Shown here one piece after another: positions 8,956-17,206 of a DNA stretch of 64,000 bases. The translations under genes were made by a program, and so were the position numbers. The DNA is from DAOTUB01 sp034437455 (lineage in GTDB: Bacteria > Chloroflexota > Anaerolineae > B4-G1). Location: positions 1 through 64,000 of the forward strand of contig DAOTUB010000073.1 of assembly GCA_034437455.1 (NCBI GenBank), written 5' to 3'. The notes below the pieces were generated by a model. That model was given only the letters and a program-made list of their open reading frames with translations, was not told the DNA's origin and searched no databases. Every line of letters begins with the position of its first letter. Position 1 is the stretch's first letter.

Positions 8956-10287
8956 ATGAACAGAAAACTAGCTTTGAAAGTGCAGCTCCTGTGCCTCGCG
9001 CTGCTCCTGGGAGCAGCCCTCGCCTGTGGCGGCTCGGACGAGACGCCCGCCCCCACCCAGGCTCCGGCGACTGCCGCTACCGATACCCCTACTCCACCGG
9101 CGGAAGCAGGCATCCAAGTCCTGGAAGCCACGTTTTCCAGGGACATAGACGAGGAGGGGGAACCCGTAGACACCACCGACGACTTTGCCCCCGACGAAAA
9201 AGTCTATCTCACGATCACGTTCAAAGGGAGGCCCGAAGGGATCGTCACCGGTGAGTTTTATCGAGGCGAAGAATTCCTCGGCGAGGCCGACGTGGATCTG
9301 TCTGATCTGGAAAGCGACGCCATCTTTTCCATTGGTGGGAACACCTACGTCAATTTCTGGATGGAGGGCACTGCCGACGATCCCTCTTTCATCAGCGACG
9401 ACTACCGGATTGACGTGTCCTACGAAGGCGAGTTCGTGGACAGCTATGTCTTCCACGTGGTGCCGCCCTCCGATGCGATCCCCTCGCAGATCCGTGAGGT
9501 AACCCTGGCCCGAGGCGCCGACGCGGACTATACTCCCGTCGACCCGACCACTACGTTTGCTCTCGATGAAGAGGTCTACATCGTGGGACGAGGGGACGTT
9601 GGCCTGTACACGCGCCTGAAGGTCGAGTGGTACGTGGATGGTCAGTTGGACGAAGAGGGCGCCAACAGCATCACCGCGTACGAAAATGCCACCGATACCG
9701 GCTTTTACTTCTACTATGTGCCCGACGACGGCTGGCCGGAAGGCGAACACCAGGTGGCGCTGCTCGTGGATGGCCAGGAAGTGGGACAGTATGACTTTGT
9801 CGCCGAGGAAAGCGACCTGATCTCCTACGAGGATCCCAACGATGTCTTTAACCTCCAGTACCCTGCCGACTTTGAACAGGGCGAATCAGAGCCAGGAGAA
9901 GGCTACCGCGCTAACTTTATCGCTGCCGACAAGTCCAGCGCCATCTACCTCCATTTCGACACCTTGGGCATCTCCTTCACCGACGAGCAATGGCAAAATT
10001 TCGCCGACGATTACGGCATGGCGGGGAGGCCGGGATTCGGCGAGGATACCGTGGAATTGGATCGGCAGTTGGGCGAGGCCGGAGAGCACTTTCTCTACCT
10101 GGAGGGAGAATCGGAGGAAACCGGGCTGCATGGCATGGTGTGGATCGAAGAATCCGACGGCGCTGTAGCCGTCGTGACCCTGGCCGCCCTGATCGATCAA
10201 TGGCCCGACCGGGAGGCGCAGCTCTCGGCGGCGCTGGATAGCTTCATCTGGTCGCCAGACGCAGTTTATGACGTCATTGGGGAATAG
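8956..10287 (+). CDS. lipoprotein with tandem beta-sandwich domains
   Basis: 443 residues. Ribosome binding site GGAGGAGAAAAA precedes ATG. Type II signal peptide (LALKVQLLCLALLLGAALAC) with lipobox LGAALAC, then a Pro/Thr linker. Two related beta-sandwich domains follow: the first spans about residues 55-175 (VLEATFSRDID...), the second about 185-285 (IREVTLARGADADYTPVDPTTTFALDEEVY), both with a 'decorated with D/E, W-VDG' pattern. The final ~155 residues (YEDPNDVFNLQYPADFEQGE) resemble a PsbP/lipoprotein-like alpha-beta domain used in surface proteins. No enzymatic residues. Likely a surface-exposed binding protein. Confidence 0.8.
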   Translation: MNRKLALKVQLLCLALLLGAALACGGSDETPAPTQAPATAATDTPTPPAEAGIQVLEATFSRDIDEEGEPVDTTDDFAPDEKVYLTITFKGRPEGIVTGEFYRGEEFLGEADVDLSDLESDAIFSIGGNTYVNFWMEGTADDPSFISDDYRIDVSYEGEFVDSYVFHVVPPSDAIPSQIREVTLARGADADYTPVDPTTTFALDEEVYIVGRGDVGLYTRLKVEWYVDGQLDEEGANSITAYENATDTGFYFYYVPDDGWPEGEHQVALLVDGQEVGQYDFVAEESDLISYEDPNDVFNLQYPADFEQGESEPGEGYRANFIAADKSSAIYLHFDTLGISFTDEQWQNFADDYGMAGRPGFGEDTVELDRQLGEAGEHFLYLEGESEETGLHGMVWIEESDGAVAVVTLAALIDQWPDREAQLSAALDSFIWSPDAVYDVIGE

Positions 10288-10390
10288 TACACAGAACATC
10301 ATCGATCCTCTTGAAGCCTGGCAGGTACAGGAGGTGGACATGGAAACTTTTTGATGTATGAACATATCCACTACCCAGGAGGCAGTGAAA

Positions 10391-10957
10391 ATGAAACACT
10401 TGCGTTTAGTCCTCAGCTTGACAGTGATGTGCCTGGTGGTTTTGGCAACCGCCTGTGGCGCCGGGGAACCGACCATCGAGACACCGGTCGAAGAGATGAA
10501 CGTCACCGCGGCTGACCTTGGCCCCGATTGGTCGTTACAACAGGAGCAAGGGAAAGATGAATTAGCCGACATTCTCGACGCGGGCGACCTCGCGGATGCG
10601 AACATGCGCGTCTTTGCCGCCGCAGCGGAACAGACGACTTTCGTGAGTCAAATCCTCAGTGTCAACAGCGTGGCATCGGCCAAGACGACGATGGCGGCAG
10701 ATTTTGTGGACGCCTTTACCGCCGGGATACGGTCCTCCCTCCCCGAATTGACCCTCGAAGAGGTCGATCCTCCCAGTGTGGGAGACGAAGCGATCATGCT
10801 CGGAGGGGATATGTCCGATATGGGCTTTAACATCTACGTGCTGGCCTTTCGCAAAGCAAACGTCATCGCCACCTTGTTCCTGATGGGACCGGCAGAGTTT
10901 GTCAACCAAGAGAGCATGGTGAGCTATGCTCAAAAAGTAGAAGCCAAGATCCAATGA
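10391..10957 (+). CDS. small lipoprotein, hypothetical
   Basis: 188 residues from ATG 10391, which has AGGAGGCAGTGAAA upstream; an in-frame ATG at 10358 lacks such a site. Signal peptide with lipobox VVLATAC at about residue 20. The mature part is a single alpha-beta domain (MNVTAADLGPDWSLQQEQGKD ... LAFRKANVIATLFLMG) resembling the C-terminal domain of the preceding lipoprotein. No catalytic motif. A strong terminator follows. Confidence 0.75.
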   Translation: MKHLRLVLSLTVMCLVVLATACGAGEPTIETPVEEMNVTAADLGPDWSLQQEQGKDELADILDAGDLADANMRVFAAAAEQTTFVSQILSVNSVASAKTTMAADFVDAFTAGIRSSLPELTLEEVDPPSVGDEAIMLGGDMSDMGFNIYVLAFRKANVIATLFLMGPAEFVNQESMVSYAQKVEAKIQ

Positions 10958-10990
10958 GGCACGTCCCGTCTATCCTCGATCTGGCCCGCC

Positions 10991-11023
10991 AACCTCCCGC
11001 AGATTTCTCACCTGCGGGAGGTT
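10991..11023 (+). terminator. strong hairpin terminator
   Basis: Perfect 12-bp stem, AACCTCCCGCAG with CTGCGGGAGGTT, around a 9-nt loop, followed by CTTCGTT. It lies 34 bp after the small lipoprotein gene. The stem sequence also resembles a dispersed Chloroflexota repeat. Confidence 0.75.
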
Positions 11024-11150
11024 CTTCGTTGCATCTTGAGATGCTGCACAAACCTCCGCATCATCGTTCCATTTGCTAAACGGGAGGAAACCGTAGGATA
11101 ATCGTCCAGTCAGGGGTCGTAGAACAAGGTACAATAGCCTCCGTCAATAA

Positions 11151-11183
11151 AGGTGCGACGCACTTCAGAAGTGCATCGCACCT
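11151..11183. repeat. 33-bp dispersed palindrome, copy 1
   Basis: Left arm AGGTGCGACGCACTTC, one central base, right arm GAAGTGCATCGCACCT (one mismatch). Same 16+1+16 design as the copy at 21236-21268. It lies 19 bp before the next start codon, so it would fold in the mRNA leader. Confidence 0.8.
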
Positions 11184-11201
11184 GGTGGGCTGGAGGAATA
11201 T

Positions 11202-12218
11202 ATGGCGAAATCGAGACTCGGTTGTTTCAGGCGCGTGATGCTTTGTCTGGCGCTTCTGTACGCGGCCCTGGTCGTGGGATGGTACATCGCGTATCGGTGG
11301 GTCGGCGATGGTTTCTGGCTGCTGGCGCTGCTCAACGGGTTTGCGGCCTACCTGTTCGCACCGCTACCCTTGCTCACACTCCTGGCCGTGCTGACCCGAC
11401 ATAGAGCCGTCTGGGCGTCGTCGCTGCTCGTCGCATGGTTATTCTGCGGACTGTTCAGCAGAGACCTGATGCCGCCGTCCCCGGTAGCTCGCGCAGAGAC
11501 CGAGGGGGCTGCCCTGACCGTGATGACCTACAACGTACTATTCGCCACCACCGACGCCGCTCCGATAGCAGCCAATATCAAAAACGCTGACCCCGATCTG
11601 ATCGCCTATCAAGAACTCACTCCCTTGTTGGCACAGCAGTTGGAGCAAGAGATCGGCGCGCGCTACCCCTATCGCACGCCCCTGCACGCCGATTGCCGCG
11701 CGCAAGTCGCCATCTGGAGCCGCTACCCGCTCCAGATCGAGAGCCTGGATGGGGATATGCTGTGCCGCGCGCGCTCCGTCGTCGTGGACTTTGCCGGACA
11801 AGTTGTGCGGGTAGTGGGTGTGCACGCCTGGTCCTACACAGGTCTCGACCGGGAGAGTGTGGAGCAGAGTTTCCGATGGCGACGAGAGCAGATCGAATCG
11901 TTGCTCCATCACGTCGAGGGACGACCGGAACCGCTCATTCTGCTGGGCGACCTGAACTCGACCCCAACGCACGAGGTCTACCGCACACTGTCGGCACACC
12001 TGGTGGACAGTTTCCGCGAGGCGGGATGGGGACTGGGGCACACCTTCCCGGCGACAGGCGGAAGAGCCTGGGGGCTGCCGTACCCCGGCCGGCTGGTGCG
12101 CATCGACCACATTTTTCACTCCGACGACTGGCTAGCAAAAGCCGCCTGGGTGGGGGAATGGGATGGGTCTTCCGACCACCTGCCCGTCGCAGCTCGATTA
12201 AAGTTACCGAGTCCGTAG
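11202..12218 (+). CDS. membrane-anchored endonuclease/exonuclease/phosphatase family protein
   Basis: 338 residues. Three N-terminal helices (about residues 10-32, 38-60, 66-84) anchor a C-terminal EEP domain. The family's motifs are in order: TVMTYNVLF, IAYQEL (metal-binding Glu), LILLGDLNSTP (catalytic Asp/Asn), GLGHTFPA, LVRIDHIF and the terminal SSDHLPV (catalytic His). Members hydrolyse phosphodiester bonds in nucleic acids, phospholipids or sugar phosphates, so the substrate cannot be read from sequence. The three-helix anchor plus an exported EEP domain is common in bacteria. The TAG stop codon lies inside the palindrome at 12216-12251. Confidence 0.9.
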   Translation: MAKSRLGCFRRVMLCLALLYAALVVGWYIAYRWVGDGFWLLALLNGFAAYLFAPLPLLTLLAVLTRHRAVWASSLLVAWLFCGLFSRDLMPPSPVARAETEGAALTVMTYNVLFATTDAAPIAANIKNADPDLIAYQELTPLLAQQLEQEIGARYPYRTPLHADCRAQVAIWSRYPLQIESLDGDMLCRARSVVVDFAGQVVRVVGVHAWSYTGLDRESVEQSFRWRREQIESLLHHVEGRPEPLILLGDLNSTPTHEVYRTLSAHLVDSFREAGWGLGHTFPATGGRAWGLPYPGRLVRIDHIFHSDDWLAKAAWVGEWDGSSDHLPVAARLKLPSP

Positions 12219-12251
12219 GTTGGGTCTCGGCGTTTGCCGCAACCCAACCTA
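12216..12251. repeat. palindrome shared by two convergent genes
   Basis: TAGGTTGGGT (12216-12225) and ACCCAACCTA (12242-12251), perfect 10-bp arms, with a CGGC/GCCG inner pair. TAG at each end is the stop codon of the EEP gene (+) and of purN (-). This matches a GTAGGTTGGGT-type repeat found in many bacteria and probably doubles as a bidirectional terminator. Confidence 0.8.
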
Positions 12252-12851
12252 TACACTTTGGCACAGCAGATCGTACAACGCCTGCACCAACAAGCGGTGC
12301 TCCACAGCATGGATGCGCGTCTCCAGGTCCTCCAGGCTGTCCTCGGGGTGAATCGGCACGTCTTCCTGGGCCACGACCGGCCCCGCGTCCACCGCCGGGT
12401 CGGGAACCAGGTGCACCATGACGCCAGTGTGGGTGATCTCGTCGCGTTGGTACGCTTCATACGCTTCCTCGATACCGTGCATGCCGGGAAACATGCCCGG
12501 CAGCGCCGGGTGGAGATTCACCACCCGCGAGGGAAAGTGCTTCAGGAAGGCGTCGGTGAAGACATGCATCCATCCGGCCTGCACGATCCAGGTTGCGTCG
12601 AGGGCGCGGATGATGGCGGCCAGGTCGGCGTCGTACCCCTCGCGTGGTCGCCCGGCTTTGGTGTACGGAGCCAGGGGGAAGTAGACGACCGGTATCCCGT
12701 GGCGCACGGCCCGCTTGATGCCAAAAGCCTCCCGCCGATTGGAGACGACCAGGGCGATCTCGACGCCGGGAAGCTGGCCTGCTTCCACAGCGTCTATAAT
12801 GGCCTGCTGGTTCGAGCCGAACCCTGAAATCAGAATAGCGATGCGTGTCAT
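12249..12851 (-). CDS. purN: phosphoribosylglycinamide formyltransferase
   Basis: 200 residues, the usual length. Transfers a formyl group from 10-formyl-THF to GAR, the third step of purine synthesis. The N-terminal ISGFGSNQQAIID matches the phosphate loop, RVVNLHPALPG contains the catalytic Asn and His, and HLVPDPAVDAGPVVAQ holds the catalytic Asp. Start ATG 12851 follows GAGGAGATGAGAAT, 18 bp after the stop of the upstream purD-purM gene, so both are in one leftward operon. The TAG stop lies in the shared palindrome. Confidence 0.95.
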   Translation of the reverse strand: MTRIAILISGFGSNQQAIIDAVEAGQLPGVEIALVVSNRREAFGIKRAVRHGIPVVYFPLAPYTKAGRPREGYDADLAAIIRALDATWIVQAGWMHVFTDAFLKHFPSRVVNLHPALPGMFPGMHGIEEAYEAYQRDEITHTGVMVHLVPDPAVDAGPVVAQEDVPIHPEDSLEDLETRIHAVEHRLLVQALYDLLCQSV

Positions 12852-12869
12852 ATTCTCATCTCCTCTTCC

Positions 12870-15200
12870 TCAAAGACGTACTTGCGGCTCACTTCCATCC
12901 CAGGCGACAGCTTTTCCGATGACCATAGCCTCACCCGACAGAGCTTCCAATATTCGTTCGACCTCCTCCGCAGCCACCAGCAAAATCATCCCGATCCCCA
13001 TGTTAAAAACGTGATACATCTCCATCTCGTCCACCCGGCCCCGCTCCTGGAGCAGGCGGAAGATGACCGGTATTTCCCAGGCAGTCCGATCAATCTGCAC
13101 CCCGACTCCTGGCGGAAGCACGCGCGGGATGTTGTCAAAGAAACTGCCGCCGGTGAGGTGAGACATCGCCTTGATGTTCACTCCGGCATCCACGAGCATC
13201 TCGAACTCGTGCAAGTATGCTTTGTGTGGGGTCAATAGAGCCTCTCCCACTGCACAGCCCAGTTCGGGCAACACCGTCTCCCATCCCACGTCGGCAAAGA
13301 TGTGGCGAGCCAGGGAATAACCGTTGGTGTGCAGGCCGGTGGACGGCAGCCCCAGGCAGATGTCGCCCGGCTTCACGCTGCTCCCGTCTACGATCTTGTC
13401 CCGCTCGACCCAGCCCACCAGCGCGCCGACCAGGTCGAAGGCTCCCGGCTGGTAGACGCCGGGCATCTCGGCGGTCTCGCCGCCGATGAGCACGCAACCG
13501 CTGGCCTTGCACGCTTCGGCGCAGCTCGTCACGATGGAGACGATGGCGTCGGGTTCGAGCTTGCCCGCGGCGATATAGTCCAGGAAAAAGAGCGGACGCG
13601 CGCCCTGTACGAGGATGTCGTTGATGCAGTGGTTGACGATGTCATGGCCGATCGTCTCGTAGCGGCCCATTGCCTCGGCGATCATCGTCTTGGTGCCGAC
13701 GCTGTCGGTGGAGGAGACCAGGATCAGGTCGCGGTCTCGGAGCGACTCATCCAGAGCGAATAATCCTCCAAACGCCCCCATGCCAGCAACTACTGCTGGC
13801 GTGTAGGTGCTTTCGACGGCTGCCTGCATGCGGTCAAAGATTTTCATCTTTGCTTCGATGTCCACGCCAGCGGCGGCGTAGGTTTCTCCTCCCTGCCCTT
13901 GCGGCTGTGGGGCTTCCCCCCTCATGGGGGGGAGTGAGGGGGGGGCGGCAGCGATGTCCCGGCGATGTTGCGCTCCGTCAAAGTGAATGTGCTCCACGGC
14001 AGCGTAGGCTTTTTCACGAGCTTTCAGCAAGCTCGGTCCGGTGGCCGTCACAGCGAGGACGCGCCCGCCTGCCGTGAGCAACCGGTCGCCTTCCCGCTTC
14101 GTCCCCGCCTGGAAGACGACGACGTCGGACATGCGGTTAACTTTGTCCACACCTGTGATCACTTTGCCTTTCTCGTAGGAGCCGGGATAACCGCCCGACG
14201 CCAGAACAACGCAGACGGTGTGCTCAGGTTTCCAACGAACCTCGATCTTGTCCAGTCGTCCCTCAATGCAAGCCAGAAAAATTTCTATCAGGTCATTTTC
14301 CAGCAGGGGCAGGAGCACTTGCGTCTCTGGGTCGCCAAAGCGGCAGTTGAACTCGAGCACGCGCGGTCCCTGGTCGGTGAGCATCAAACCGGCGTAGAGG
14401 ACGCCTACGTAAGGGGTCCCTCGCCGGCGCATCCCGTCAACAGTCGGTTGCAGGATGCGGGCCATTGCCTCCTCGATCATTGCTGGCGGGAGGTAAGGGG
14501 AGGGAGCGTAGCAGCCCATTCCTCCGGTGTTGGGTCCCTCGTCGCCGTCGCCGACGCGCTTATAGTCGCGGGCCGGGAGCATCGGTATCACGGTCTCTCC
14601 ATCGCTAAAGGCCAGCAGAGATGCTTCCTCCCCCACCAGGCACTCTTCGATGAGTACCCGGTCGCCCGCGTCGCCGAAGGCCCGCTCCACCATCGCGCGA
14701 CAGAGTGCCGCTTTTGCTTCTTCCAGCGTCGAGCAGACGGCGACGCCTTTGCCTGCGGCCAGTCCACTGGCCTTGATCACGATGGGCATCTCCTGCCCGC
14801 GCAGGTAGGCCAGGGCCGCTTGGTGATCTTCAAAGACAGCGCCCATCCCGGTGGGAATGCCCTCCTCCACCATAAAGCGCTTGGCAAAGGCTTTCGAGCC
14901 TTCCAACTGGGCCGCCGCTCCGGTCGAGCCAAAGGCGCGCAGACCGGCTTCGGAGAGAGCGTCCACTAGGCCGGCCGCCAGTGGATCTTCTGGCCCCACC
15001 ACCGTCAGGTCGATATTTTCCTGGCGGGCAAAAGAGACTAAAGCGGGAATATCAGCAGCAGCGATAGGGACATTCTGGGCCATAGCAGCCGTGCCGCCGT
15101 TCCCTGGCGCCACGAACAATTCGCGAACGCGGGGCGAATGGGACAATTTCCACGTCAGGGTGTGTTCCCGCCCGCCCGAACCGACGACCATCACGCGCAT
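12870..15200 (-). CDS. purD: bifunctional GAR synthetase / AIR synthetase (PurD-PurM fusion)
   Basis: 776 residues. Residues 1-~415 are an ATP-grasp GAR synthetase (MRVMVVGSGGREHTLTWKL; IVIKASGLAAGKGVAV; GPNTGGMGCYAPSPYL; LEFNCRFGDPETQ). Residues ~445-776 are AIR synthetase (STDSVGTKTMIA; CINDILVQGARPLFFLDYIA; LIGGETAEMPGVY; HLTGGSFFDNIPRVLP). The two are joined by a ~25-residue Pro/Gly-rich linker encoded by a G/C palindrome. Together they carry out steps 2 and 5 of purine synthesis, with PurN (step 3) next to it. Animals have a GARS-AIRS-GART fusion; in bacteria these are normally separate genes. Start ATG follows GAGGAGGAAG. Confidence 0.95.
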   Translation of the reverse strand: MRVMVVGSGGREHTLTWKLSHSPRVRELFVAPGNGGTAAMAQNVPIAAADIPALVSFARQENIDLTVVGPEDPLAAGLVDALSEAGLRAFGSTGAAAQLEGSKAFAKRFMVEEGIPTGMGAVFEDHQAALAYLRGQEMPIVIKASGLAAGKGVAVCSTLEEAKAALCRAMVERAFGDAGDRVLIEECLVGEEASLLAFSDGETVIPMLPARDYKRVGDGDEGPNTGGMGCYAPSPYLPPAMIEEAMARILQPTVDGMRRRGTPYVGVLYAGLMLTDQGPRVLEFNCRFGDPETQVLLPLLENDLIEIFLACIEGRLDKIEVRWKPEHTVCVVLASGGYPGSYEKGKVITGVDKVNRMSDVVVFQAGTKREGDRLLTAGGRVLAVTATGPSLLKAREKAYAAVEHIHFDGAQHRRDIAAAPPSLPPMRGEAPQPQGQGGETYAAAGVDIEAKMKIFDRMQAAVESTYTPAVVAGMGAFGGLFALDESLRDRDLILVSSTDSVGTKTMIAEAMGRYETIGHDIVNHCINDILVQGARPLFFLDYIAAGKLEPDAIVSIVTSCAEACKASGCVLIGGETAEMPGVYQPGAFDLVGALVGWVERDKIVDGSSVKPGDICLGLPSTGLHTNGYSLARHIFADVGWETVLPELGCAVGEALLTPHKAYLHEFEMLVDAGVNIKAMSHLTGGSFFDNIPRVLPPGVGVQIDRTAWEIPVIFRLLQERGRVDEMEMYHVFNMGIGMILLVAAEEVERILEALSGEAMVIGKAVAWDGSEPQVRL
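13913..13956. repeat. palindromic element inside purD-purM, encoding the interdomain linker
   Basis: CTTCCCCCCTCATGGGGGGG followed by AGTGAGGG and GCGGCAGCGATG. Translated on the minus strand it gives the PSLPPMRGEAP linker between the two enzymes. A shorter version lies in tatD (45126-45148), and a decayed GGGAGTGAGGGCAGCGATG copy lies in the ABC exporter gene at 24930-24948. Confidence 0.7.
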
Positions 15201-15219
15201 AATAACTTCCTCCTCAAAA

Positions 15220-15954
15220 TCAGCCTATCGAGTTGATCAACAACGTCGCTCCAATAACGATCAAGAACACGTGAACATATTTATCGAATTTGCCCTGAGG
15301 GATAGATCGGTTGAGCTTGCTGCCCAATACTATAGCCAGGAAGACAACAGGCAACGAAATGGCGTAAAGGCGCAATACCGTGGGGGTCCAGAGACCAGCC
15401 AATCGGTGGCTCAGAACAATCAGGATACCGGCGGAAAAAAAGTAACCTTGCAGTGTGGCCCGGAAACTCTCAGCAGACCATTTCCGCAGCATCCCATAAA
15501 TGACGATAGGGGGGCCATTTGTGTTGTAGGCTCCGCCCAGGATGCCCGCCAGGAGACCGAACGCATACGCCGACTTGTTATCCGCCAGGGTGATCAGCCT
15601 GGGTTTCAGTAGATTATACAGAGAAAAGGAGATGATGAGCAGCGCCAGCAAGGCTTTTACAATACCCTCGTACGCTTCTTGCAAGAACAAAAGCCCGATG
15701 GGAATGCCCACCAGGGAGGAAACAATGAGCCGCCAGGCGCTGCCCAGGTCGACGCTGCGCCAGCTTTTCAGAAGAATCGTGATAGCAATCGTGATGGCGA
15801 TTAACGCCACCAGCGGTGTGGCGATCTGCATACCTACAGCCATAGCGAGAAGGGGCATGGCGACGAGCGCATCCCCAAAGCCAAACGTGGAACGAATAAA
15901 CGTGGAAAGGGAGACGATGGCCAATACAACCATCGGAAATGATTCAAGGTTCAC
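15220..15954 (-). CDS. TauE/SafE family sulfite/organosulfonate-type exporter
   Basis: 244 residues, GTG start. Seven to eight hydrophobic segments with the family's two-repeat layout: STFGFGDALVAMPLLAM in the first half and LLAGILGGAYNTNGPPIVIY in the second, the signature of TauE/SafE proteins. Members are linked to sulfite, sulfoacetate or other anion export. It diverges from the GntR/DsrC operon by ~190 bp and is followed by purD-purM after 19 bp. Divergence from a sulfur-redox operon supports a sulfur-compound role (inference); the family also has non-sulfur members. Confidence 0.85.
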   Translation of the reverse strand: MNLESFPMVVLAIVSLSTFIRSTFGFGDALVAMPLLAMAVGMQIATPLVALIAITIAITILLKSWRSVDLGSAWRLIVSSLVGIPIGLLFLQEAYEGIVKALLALLIISFSLYNLLKPRLITLADNKSAYAFGLLAGILGGAYNTNGPPIVIYGMLRKWSAESFRATLQGYFFSAGILIVLSHRLAGLWTPTVLRLYAISLPVVFLAIVLGSKLNRSIPQGKFDKYVHVFLIVIGATLLINSIG

Positions 15955-16078
15955 TTACCGCTTGTCCTTGGGTTTAGAGTGCATTGGAAACACCACCTAG
16001 ATCTACTTGGTTCAAGCTTATCAGAGAGCGATAGTACCACAGAAGGCAAATATTATCAAGCGCTATCCGCCAGTGAAG

Positions 16079-16107
16079 TTGACTTTTCATCAGTTCCCTG
16101 GTATACT
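16079..16107 (+). promoter_or_regulatory. near-consensus promoter of the gntR-dsrC operon
   Basis: TTGACT (16079-16084), exactly 17 bp, TATACT (16102-16107). Predicted start site near 16114, 31 bp before the GntR start codon. Confidence 0.75.
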
Positions 16108-16119
16108 TGTGGTATACCA
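16099..16119. promoter_or_regulatory. GntR/FCD-type operator
   Basis: Half-site TGGTATAC (16099-16106) overlaps the -10 box, and an 11-bp-shifted perfect palindrome TGGTATACCA (16110-16119) covers the expected start site. FadR-subfamily GntR regulators bind TNGTNNNACNA-like sites, which this fits. The position predicts autorepression of the operon. Confidence 0.7.
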
Positions 16120-16144
16120 GAAATATCCGTTTCTCGAAAACGTC

Positions 16145-16828
16145 ATGGAATCCACAAGACGGGTTAATTCGTTAGCCGAGCAAGCTTACCTCCGATTGCG
16201 CCAGGACATCCTGACCTGCATCCTGCCCCCAGGCCACATCGTCTCTGAGCGCGAACTGGCCCACCAATATAAGATGAGCAAGACCCCTATTCGCGAGGCG
16301 CTAGCTCAGGTTTGTCACGATGGGCTGATGCAGCGCCTTCCCGGTCGGGGATATATGGTCGCGCCTATCACCATCAAGGACGTGCGAGATCTCTTTGATC
16401 TACGCTTGATCCTGGAGGTAGCCGCGGCAGAGCGTGCCGCCCGGCATCCTTCGCCGGCGCAAATCGCCGCGCTCAAGGAGATGTCACTCGTCAGCTACCG
16501 TTTGGACGATCTCGAAAGCCACATCTTGTTCCTGAAGGCAAACCGCAACTTCCACCTGACCCTGGCCGAGGCGGCGGAGAATCGCCGCTTGGTGAACACG
16601 CTGGAGGGATTGATGATCGAGATGGATCGTCTTTTCCACCTGGGGCTTCGCCTGCGAGATAGCAGTGAGGAGATGAAACGAGAGCACCAGGAAGTCGTTG
16701 CGGCCCTGGAGAACAGGGATATCGAAGGGGTGCGTGATGCGATCACGGGTCAAATTATAGCCTCGCGAGAGCGGATTATGGAAGCCATAATGCAGGGGGA
16801 GATTCGACCCGTCCACATAAGTGGATGA
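16145..16828 (+). CDS. GntR-family transcriptional regulator, FadR/FCD subfamily
   Basis: 227 residues from ATG 16145; the longer frame upstream covers the promoter and operator and is not used. The N-terminal winged helix-turn-helix reads LAEQAYLRLRQDILTCILPPG, then SERELAHQYKMSKTPIREAL and GRGYMVAPIT. The C-terminal FCD domain (about residues 85-215) contains RLILEVAAAERAA, NRNFHLTLAEAA and EHQEVVAALENRD, whose His/Asp residues bind metal and an organic-acid ligand in relatives. First gene of an operon with DsrC and redox genes, so it probably senses a metabolite of that pathway. The ligand is unknown. Confidence 0.92.
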   Translation: MESTRRVNSLAEQAYLRLRQDILTCILPPGHIVSERELAHQYKMSKTPIREALAQVCHDGLMQRLPGRGYMVAPITIKDVRDLFDLRLILEVAAAERAARHPSPAQIAALKEMSLVSYRLDDLESHILFLKANRNFHLTLAEAAENRRLVNTLEGLMIEMDRLFHLGLRLRDSSEEMKREHQEVVAALENRDIEGVRDAITGQIIASRERIMEAIMQGEIRPVHISG

Positions 16829-16874
16829 GTCTAAAGAGCAAGTTGTACCTATCAATTACGCAAGGAGTCTGAAT

Positions 16875-17195
16875 ATGCCGTACGTTGACTATAACGGAAC
16901 CCAGCTCGAAGTAGATGAGGAAGGCTTTATCGTCAACCCTTCGATTTGGGACGAGGGCCTGGCCCGCTTCCTGGCGGAGCGCGAAGAAGGGATCACCGAT
17001 CTGACAGACGATCACTGGAAAGTCATCTACTACCTGAACGAGTATTATCAGGAAAACGAGATCGCTCCGATGATCCGCAAGCTGTGCAAGGCGACGGGTT
17101 TCAAACTCAAGTACATCTACGAGTTGTTCCCCGGCGGCCCGGCCCGGGGTGCGTGTAAGGTCGCTGGCTTGCCCAAGCCGACAGGCTGTGTATAA
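16875..17195 (+). CDS. dsrC: DsrC/TusE family sulfur carrier protein
   Basis: 106 residues from ATG 16875 (AAGGAGTCTGAAT upstream), 46 bp after the GntR stop. The C-terminal arm ends ACKVAGLPKPTGCV, with both conserved cysteines present, Cys94 and the penultimate Cys105 in C-x10-C spacing. These two cysteines distinguish DsrC, which forms a trisulfide and is reduced or oxidised by DsrMK, from TusE/RspA-type relatives with only one. The body matches DsrC (DEEGFIVNPSIWDEGLA; MIRKLCKATG; YIYELFPGGPARGA). No dsrAB sulfite reductase lies in this window. Probably a redox partner of the next two gene products. Confidence 0.93.
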   Translation: MPYVDYNGTQLEVDEEGFIVNPSIWDEGLARFLAEREEGITDLTDDHWKVIYYLNEYYQENEIAPMIRKLCKATGFKLKYIYELFPGGPARGACKVAGLPKPTGCV

Positions 17196-17206
17196 GTGTC
17201 ACAGCT

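Noticed and set aside
10340..10354. Four-codon frame ATG GAA ACT TTT TGA with a perfect AGGAGG upstream
   Set aside because: Could be a leader peptide, but nothing suggests attenuation and the next gene has its own ribosome binding site; most likely chance.
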